Shown here in pieces: positions 6,404 through 10,252 of a DNA stretch of 10,252 nucleotides (position 1 is the first letter of the stretch; every line of letters begins with the position of its first letter). The notes under the pieces were generated by a model. It searched no databases, was not told the DNA's origin, and saw only the letters and a list, made by a program, of their open reading frames with translations. The position numbers and the translations under genes were made by a program. The DNA lies in the NCBI GenBank assembly GCA_044432745.1, contig JAWXUH010000016.1, forward strand, positions 1 to 10,252, given 5' to 3'. This DNA is from CAKOSP01 sp044432745. GTDB lineage: Bacteria > Bacillota_I > Bacilli_A > RF39 > UBA660.

Positions 6404-6907
6404 ATGAAAAATATATATTTAGCAGGTGGATGTTTTTGGGGTGTTGAAGAATACTTCAAACAAATTAAAGGTGTAACATTAACAAGTGTAGGTTACGCTA
6501 ATGGTAATTCATTAGATGCATCATATAAAACAATTAAAGAAACAAATCATGCAGAAGCTGTATACATCGAATACAACGAAGAAATTGTAGGGTTAGAGTT
6601 TTTATTAGAAATGTATTATAAAGTAATTGATCCAACAAGTGTTAATAAACAAGGAGAGGATGTTGGGACGCAATATCGTACAGGTATTTATTATACTTCT
6701 ACTTCTGATTTAGAAATTATAAACAAATCAATTAGTAATTTAGAAAATACATTAAATATTAAAGTTGCTATTGAAATTGAAGAATTAAAAGGATATGTTG
6801 ATGCTGAGGAGTATCATCAAGATTATTTAGAAAAGAACCCAACAGGTTATTGTCATATTTCTAAAAGTAGTTTTGAAGATGCAAAGAATACAACTCCAAT
6901 AAAATAA
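6404..6907 (+). CDS. msrA: Peptide-methionine (S)-S-oxide reductase MsrA
   Basis: The 167-residue protein repairs methionine S-sulfoxide in oxidised proteins, with thioredoxin as reductant. The catalytic signature GGCFWGVE holds Cys10. Other family marks are GYANG (30-34; usually GGxG-like), TNHAEAV (48-53 region), the block DPTSVNKQGEDVGTQYRTGIYY (76-97), and EEYHQDYLEKNPTGYCHI (135-152) with a second cysteine at 150. The length is typical of a single-domain MsrA; there is no fused MsrB domain. The ATG has GGAGG 6 bases upstream, a consensus promoter and its own terminator, so it is a one-gene unit. Together with the following metal exporter and Fur-type regulator it suggests a local cluster for metal and oxidative stress, but no Fur-type box lies in its promoter. 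Confidence 0.95.
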   Translation: MKNIYLAGGCFWGVEEYFKQIKGVTLTSVGYANGNSLDASYKTIKETNHAEAVYIEYNEEIVGLEFLLEMYYKVIDPTSVNKQGEDVGTQYRTGIYYTSTSDLEIINKSISNLENTLNIKVAIEIEELKGYVDAEEYHQDYLEKNPTGYCHISKSSFEDAKNTTPIK

Positions 6908-6914
6908 AATTTTT

Positions 6915-6965
6915 AACCATAAGTAAGTCCAAATCATATTGGAAATACTTATGGTTTTTTTTATA
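6915..6965 (+). terminator. msrA terminator
   Basis: An 11-bp perfect stem (6915-6925 with 6946-6956) carries a small inner stem (TCCAA with TTGGA) and is followed by eight T (6955-6962). It starts 8 bases after the msrA stop. Confidence 0.85.
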
Positions 6966-7002
6966 AAAAATATAAATATTGAAATGCACGTAACCATAAT
7001 AT

Positions 7003-7021
7003 AATGCAAATCATTTGCATT
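7003..7021. promoter_or_regulatory. Fur-family 7-1-7 box, distal copy
   Basis: AATGCAAATCATTTGCATT is a perfect 19-bp palindrome containing TGCAAAT-C-ATTTGCA, the 7-1-7 form of Fur/Zur/PerR/Mur operators. It directly follows a TATAAT (7000-7005, overlapping its first bases), with a TTGAAA 15 bases farther up (6979-6984). It may therefore guard a second, weaker promoter about 100 bases before the main one. Which Fur-type protein binds is not shown, but the regulator encoded in this operon is the natural candidate. Confidence 0.75.
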
Positions 7022-7090
7022 GTATTTCAAATAAAAGTATATCATTAAATCTAAAAAATGGTATATCTTTGCGATTTTCTATTATACAAC

Positions 7091-7119
7091 TTGTTTTAAT
7101 TCTATAAATATAGTATAAT
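7091..7119 (+). promoter_or_regulatory. Promoter of the metal exporter operon
   Basis: TTGTTT (7091-7096) and a perfect TATAAT (7114-7119) are 17 bases apart. Transcription would begin near 7126, in the middle of the proximal Fur-type box, leaving a leader of about 20 bases with AGGAGG (7134-7139). Confidence 0.75.
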
Positions 7120-7133
7120 GCAAATGAATTGCA
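7117..7133. promoter_or_regulatory. Fur-family 7-1-7 box, proximal copy
   Basis: The core TGCAAAT-G-AATTGCA (7119-7133) has the same left half as the distal box and one mismatch between its arms. It covers the end of the -10 box and the predicted start of transcription, so a bound Fur-type repressor would block initiation. Confidence 0.7.
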
Positions 7134-7146
7134 AGGAGGTTTTAAA

Positions 7147-8052
7147 ATGAATACTATCTTATGGTGTTGCCCATCATGTGCAGCTGAAGATATTCCAGGA
7201 TTAATTTTAGGTACATTTTTAGGTACATTAATTTTAATACCATTTTTCTATATTAGTTATCTACTTGTTGAATACTTCCAAAGTAAACATCAAGAAAAAT
7301 TAAATAATATGATTAAAAAACAAGATAAGTTCGGACCATTATTAGGAGCTTCTGTTGGATTAATTCCACAATGTGGATTCTCTTCTACAATGGCACTATT
7401 ATATTCTAAAAAAGTATTAACAATCGGTACATTATTTGCTGTATTTATTTCAACTTCTGATGAAGCAATGTTCATATTGATAGCTAATAGAGAATTTTCT
7501 ACTTTAGGGTTATTATTAGGACTTAAATTTATATTTGCTATAGGATTAGGATATTTAATTGATATTATATTTAGAAAGAAAAGAAATATTACTGATGAAC
7601 AAATTGCTGAGGCAATTGATGTAAGTCCCTCTTGTGGATGTTGTAAAAAAGCAAACAACATTTTCTTAACAGCTTTAAAACAAACAATAAGAGTTTTCTT
7701 ATTTGTATTAGTATTTTCTTTAATTATCAATATATTAATGTATGTAATTGGTGATGAAGCATTTGAATCACTATTATTAAATGGAAGTATTTTCCAGCCT
7801 ATCATTGCTTGTCTAATAGGTTTAATACCAAATTGTGCTTCTTCTATTTTATTAACTAATCTATATATTGGTGGGTCTGTAAGTTTTGCTAGTTTATTAG
7901 CAGGTTTAATGTGTAACGCTGGTATGGCTATTATTATATTATTTAGAAATAACAAGAAAATAAAAGAAAATATTTTATTATTACTTTCATTATTTTCAAT
8001 TTCAGCAGTTATAGGGATTATTGTGTCAGTTATTGAGTTATTTTTTCAATAA
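7147..8052 (+). CDS. Putative manganese/heavy-metal exporter (ArsP_2/PF11449 type)
   Basis: The 301-residue protein has about eight to ten membrane spans in two related halves, each with a signature: GLIPQCGFSSTMALLYSKK (71-89) with STSDEAM (102-108) in the first, and GLIPNCASSILLTNLY (225-240) with LAGLMCNAGM (251-260) in the second. This pattern is that of the putative 10-TM heavy-metal exporters also named putative manganese transporter. A cytoplasmic loop in the middle, often His/Cys-rich in the family, holds CGCCKK (163-168). The short N-terminus carries CCPSC (7-11), a second possible metal site. The start at 7147 follows AGGAGG (7134-7139); an earlier in-frame TTG at 7129 lies inside the operator and is not used. 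A Fur-family gene follows 29 bases later. Mn or another divalent metal is the likely substrate; the direction (efflux) is inferred from the family. Confidence 0.82.
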   Translation: MNTILWCCPSCAAEDIPGLILGTFLGTLILIPFFYISYLLVEYFQSKHQEKLNNMIKKQDKFGPLLGASVGLIPQCGFSSTMALLYSKKVLTIGTLFAVFISTSDEAMFILIANREFSTLGLLLGLKFIFAIGLGYLIDIIFRKKRNITDEQIAEAIDVSPSCGCCKKANNIFLTALKQTIRVFLFVLVFSLIINILMYVIGDEAFESLLLNGSIFQPIIACLIGLIPNCASSILLTNLYIGGSVSFASLLAGLMCNAGMAIIILFRNNKKIKENILLLLSLFSISAVIGIIVSVIELFFQ

Positions 8053-8081
8053 TTAATTTTAAATATAAAAAGGTGATTATT

Positions 8082-8423
8082 ATGAATAATAAAGAAATTA
8101 TATTAAAAAAGTTAGAAAATGAAAGATTAAATGCAAAAGAAATACACAATGGTACTTCTATGAATTTAACAACAGTTTATAGAATTTTGACTAAACTTGT
8201 TTCTGAACAAACTATTACTTCTTATATAGGAAATGATCAAGTGGTTTATTATGAAATGAATCATCCACATAATCACTATTTAGTTTGTAAAGTATGTGAT
8301 TCAAAACAAGTTGTAAAAAAATGTTATTTCGGTGAGGCTGAAAAGCAAGTTATTACTGAAACAGGATTTAAGGTAACTAACCATGAAAATATATATGGTA
8401 TATGTAAAGAATGTTTAAAATAA
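8082..8423 (+). CDS. Short Fur-family metal-dependent repressor
   Basis: The 113-residue protein holds a winged helix with the family recognition helix NLTTVYRILTKLV (28-40), then YYEMNHPHNHYLVCKVC (56-72) and a dimerisation part ending YGICKEC (105-111). Cys69-Cys72 and Cys108-Cys111 form the usual structural zinc site. The His cluster around 61-65 and His101 are likely regulatory metal ligands. It is shorter than classic Fur (about 140-150 residues), mainly at the N-terminus. The true start is the ATG at 8082, with AAAAGGTG just upstream; an in-frame GTG at 8073 lies inside that site. It is co-transcribed with the exporter and probably acts on the two 7-1-7 boxes upstream, which would make it autoregulated. 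Whether it senses Mn, Fe, Zn or peroxide cannot be told from the sequence; the exporter neighbour favours Mn. Confidence 0.85.
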   Translation: MNNKEIILKKLENERLNAKEIHNGTSMNLTTVYRILTKLVSEQTITSYIGNDQVVYYEMNHPHNHYLVCKVCDSKQVVKKCYFGEAEKQVITETGFKVTNHENIYGICKECLK

Positions 8424-8425
8424 AT

Positions 8426-8456
8426 AAAAGGTCATTTCAATTGAAATGACCTTTTT
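8426..8456. terminator. Bidirectional intrinsic terminator
   Basis: A perfect 30-bp palindrome (8426-8440 with 8441-8455, centre CAATTG) with A-run and T-run ends starts 2 bases after the Fur-type gene and stops 3 bases before the stop codon of the convergent 310-residue gene. It can end transcription from both sides. Confidence 0.88.
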
Positions 8457-8458
8457 TG

Positions 8459-9391
8459 CTATGAAAATTTCAACGTAACCTTATCGTGGAATATAGGTCT
8501 TTCCGTTGATATTATACCTGTTTTCCTTTTAATAGTAACCTCAAAATATATTGAAAAATTTTTCGCAACATTATCTAATGGTATTTTTATATGCATACCA
8601 TTTTCGTATGGTTTTTCTAATGCTAATAATGATATTACATTATACTTTTTTTCATAACCATCAATATTAATAATGAAAAATTGTTGTACCGTCTCTACAT
8701 TATCTGCATTGTAATGACATGAAAAATTAACATCTGATACAAAATTTATTTTATACCCACCAAATAATGTTTTATGTTTTTCGATGTTTATATCAGTAAA
8801 ATCTATAAAATAATTAATATACGGAGTAGTAATTTTGTGACTATACCTTGCGTTATTCTTTGCAAGTAATATACCTTTAACTTTATCTTTTTTCACCTGA
8901 GGTGGATTTTGAATTGTTTGTTTTTGTATTTGTTTCGGTTTGTTATTTGTATTATTTTGATTGGATTTTATCGAATAGTTATTGAAGAAATTTGTTGAAC
9001 CACCTCTATTTAATACAACTATCAATTCATTATAACAAGATATGATATCTTTAATTGTCATGGATGATTTTTCTCCACCTTGATGTTTAACATCATTTGA
9101 TACAATATTCAGTTCAGATAACTTAGTTACTAAATATGTTTCATTAAGAGCGGAAAGGACCTTCTTCAATGAACTTTTCATATTACTAAAATCACCATTT
9201 AAATTATAAGTCCCAGAAGCAAAAACTTCACACATCGATCTTATTATAGGTTGAATATTATTAGCAACAGCAGGTTTATTTTGTCTATCTACTCCATCTT
9301 TCACAGTATTTAGTAGAGATTTAACAGAATGTTGTGTTTGAAATTTTTTTCTAAAACATTCTTCTTTATTATTCCTTAATTTTACAGACAT
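8459..9391 (-). CDS. Two-part protein of unknown function
   Basis: I do not recognise this 310-residue protein. The first half (about 1-135) is mostly helical and charged, with no membrane span or signal peptide. A stretch near its end (LSELNIVSNDVKHQG, 91-105, followed by a long helix) loosely recalls HEPN/DUF4145-type helical domains, but the R-x4-6-H ribonuclease motif is not evident. A low-complexity Asn/Gln/Lys/Pro linker follows (about 139-172). The second half (about 173-310) alternates short hydrophobic and polar stretches, as a beta-sandwich would (INYFIDFTDINI, FFIINIDGY, IYFEVTIKRK). GGAGGTGG (9396-9403) and a consensus promoter show it is a real, separately expressed gene. It is convergent with the metal operon and divergent from the cotJ operon, with no operon partner to suggest a role. 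Confidence 0.75.
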   Translation of the reverse strand: MSVKLRNNKEECFRKKFQTQHSVKSLLNTVKDGVDRQNKPAVANNIQPIIRSMCEVFASGTYNLNGDFSNMKSSLKKVLSALNETYLVTKLSELNIVSNDVKHQGGEKSSMTIKDIISCYNELIVVLNRGGSTNFFNNYSIKSNQNNTNNKPKQIQKQTIQNPPQVKKDKVKGILLAKNNARYSHKITTPYINYFIDFTDINIEKHKTLFGGYKINFVSDVNFSCHYNADNVETVQQFFIINIDGYEKKYNVISLLALEKPYENGMHIKIPLDNVAKNFSIYFEVTIKRKTGIISTERPIFHDKVTLKFS

Positions 9392-9436
9392 AATTCCACC
9401 TCCAAAATATACACAATGAATATTATACTATCTTTA

Positions 9437-9465
9437 ATTATACTAGAATTTTGTAAAAAATTCAA
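9437..9465 (-). promoter_or_regulatory. Promoter of the 310-residue gene
   Basis: On the minus strand TTGAAT (9460-9465) and a perfect TATAAT (9437-9442) are 17 bases apart. The start of transcription near 9430 gives a leader of about 40 bases before the ATG. It looks like a vegetative promoter, unlike the sporulation gene it diverges from. Confidence 0.65.
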
Positions 9466-9525
9466 TAATTATAACTAAATATAACGTTATAACATTTAAA
9501 ATAAGTAGCAAATAACAATATACTA

Positions 9526-9534
9526 CATATAATA
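9526..9534 (+). promoter_or_regulatory. Possible sporulation-type -10 element of the cotJ operon
   Basis: CATATAATA fits the CATAnnnTA form of mother-cell sigma (SigE/SigK) -10 boxes. No good -35 is visible, and the predicted start would fall at the edge of the GAGGTGA ribosome binding site (9539-9545), so this is weak. Confidence 0.25.
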
Positions 9535-9549
9535 TATTGAGGTGAAAGA

Positions 9550-9933
9550 ATGGATTTAGCAAAAGCTCATGTTAAAGACCAACCCTTTGAGAAAATCTTT
9601 GATTTAGAAAAAGGATTTTTATTAGGAACTATCTTCCCTTCTCTTATAGATACATACAAGTTTACTCCTACTATGGGAGATAATATATTAGATGAAAGAA
9701 AAAAAGTATTATATATTATTGATGTTTATAGTTTTGCTGTAAATGATTTAGTATTATACTTAGATACTCATCCCACTGATACACAATGTTTAGAGTTATG
9801 TAATCAAATTAGAACTGAATTAATTAAAGTATATAATTATTATAATGAAAACTTCCCAGCATTAACTCAGTTTACACCACAAGACTCTTATGATTATATT
9901 AATAGTCCATGGCCATGGGAGGCAGGAATATAG
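9550..9933 (+). CDS. Spore coat protein, CotJA-CotJB fusion
   Basis: The 127-residue protein joins two coat proteins that are usually separate genes. Residues 1-40 match CotJA (LAKAHVKDQPFEKIFDLEKG followed by GTIFPSL, near its GTxFPEL signature). Residues about 48-127 match CotJB: a helix starting DERKKVL, the signature LYLDTHPTD (70-78), a second helix, YNENFPALT and the end PWPWEAG. CotJ proteins are made in the mother cell and become part of the inner spore coat. There is a short linker (FTPTMGDN) and no stop, frameshift or internal ribosome binding site between the parts, so the fusion looks real. GAGGTGA precedes the ATG. The stop codon touches the cotJC start, so the two genes are one operon. 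Confidence 0.88.
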   Translation: MDLAKAHVKDQPFEKIFDLEKGFLLGTIFPSLIDTYKFTPTMGDNILDERKKVLYIIDVYSFAVNDLVLYLDTHPTDTQCLELCNQIRTELIKVYNYYNENFPALTQFTPQDSYDYINSPWPWEAGI

Positions 9934-10252
9934 ATGTGGAATTATGAAAAAAGATTAATTATGCCAATTGAAGTAAATAAAAAGAACCTACATTTCATTA
10001 AAGTATTAATTACTCAATATGGAGGTCCTTTTGGTGAATTAGGTGCTGCACTTAGATATTTAAATCAACGTTATACTATGCCTACAGCTGAAGGTAAAGC
10101 ATTACTAACAGATATAGGTACTGAGGAATTAGGTCATGTTGAAATGATTTGTGCTATGTGTTACAAAATGATGGAAGGTGCTACTATCGAAGAAATTAAA
10201 GCTGCTGGGTTAGAAGGTAATTATTCTGAACATGGAATGAACTTCTTCCCTA
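9934..10252 (+). CDS. cotJC: CotJC, manganese-catalase-like spore coat protein (5' part)
   Basis: The frame opens with the ATG directly after the cotJA-JB stop and runs off the window edge, so about 106 residues, roughly half the protein, are present. It matches the ferritin-like manganese catalase family: QYGGPFGELGAALRYLNQRY (28-47) with Glu35, and TDIGTEELGHVEMI (59-72) with Glu65 and His68, three of the dimanganese ligands by comparison with the Lactobacillus catalase. The other ligands would be beyond the edge. CotJC is a coat component thought to remove peroxide or bind metal in the spore. GGGAGG (9917-9922) within the upstream gene, 11 bases before the ATG, is the likely ribosome binding site. 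Confidence 0.93.
   Translation, partial: MWNYEKRLIMPIEVNKKNLHFIKVLITQYGGPFGELGAALRYLNQRYTMPTAEGKALLTDIGTEELGHVEMICAMCYKMMEGATIEEIKAAGLEGNYSEHGMNFFP

Noticed and set aside
6827..7045. 72-codon minus-strand frame
   Set aside because: It runs through the msrA terminator and the distal Fur-type box and overlaps the msrA end; not a believable gene.
7290..7955. 221-codon minus-strand frame
   Set aside because: Long but fully antisense to the metal exporter, whose motifs are clear; it has no start signals or family marks.

Overview
The window is extremely AT-rich and uses strong Shine-Dalgarno sites (AAGGAGG or GAGGTGA types), TGG for tryptophan and ordinary stop codons. Together with spore-coat genes of the cotJ family at the right edge, this points to a low-GC, spore-forming member of the Bacillota (Bacilli/Erysipelotrichia or Clostridia type). 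The genus cannot be fixed from this sequence. No rRNA, tRNA, CRISPR array or insertion sequence was found.

Left block (1-1970, minus strand). A two-gene unit encodes a DUF3592-like small membrane protein followed by an SPFH/band-7 (prohibitin/flotillin-like) membrane protein. The ribosome binding site of the second overlaps the stop of the first. Upstream of this pair lies a 26-residue single-span membrane peptide with a good ribosome binding site.

Central block (1911-5518, minus strand). This is the most interesting part: a tightly packed five-gene unit. The first three genes form a HipBST-type tripartite toxin-antitoxin module: hipB (XRE DNA-binding protein), hipS (free-standing HipA N-terminal subdomain) and hipT (Ser/Thr kinase toxin core), joined by 14-bp and 4-bp overlaps. 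Two 330-residue paralogues follow. Each joins an N-terminal XRE-like helix-turn-helix to about six membrane spans. The unit starts at a clear promoter covered by two 18-bp operators that are exact reverse complements of each other, and it ends at a strong intrinsic terminator. The two membrane-anchored HTH proteins have no assigned role in any HipBST system I know of, so this could be an extended, undescribed version of the module.

Between hipB and the next gene (5519-5814) there is a terminator-like hairpin and a short stretch that aligns without gaps to the 3' end of the cotJB gene at the far right of the window. It is probably a decayed cotJB copy.

Right-centre block (5815-8456). A diamine-acetyltransferase-like GNAT gene (minus) diverges from msrA (plus; methionine sulfoxide reductase, own promoter and terminator). 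Next comes a metal-homeostasis operon: a heavy-metal/manganese exporter of the ArsP_2 (PF11449) type and a short Fur-family repressor. Two 7-1-7 Fur-type boxes lie upstream, the second sitting on the promoter. A 30-bp perfect palindrome ends the operon and probably serves the convergent gene too.

Right block (8459-10252). A free-standing 310-residue gene of unknown function (minus, own promoter) diverges from a spore coat operon. There, CotJA and CotJB are fused into one 127-residue protein, followed directly by cotJC (manganese-catalase-like), which runs off the window edge.
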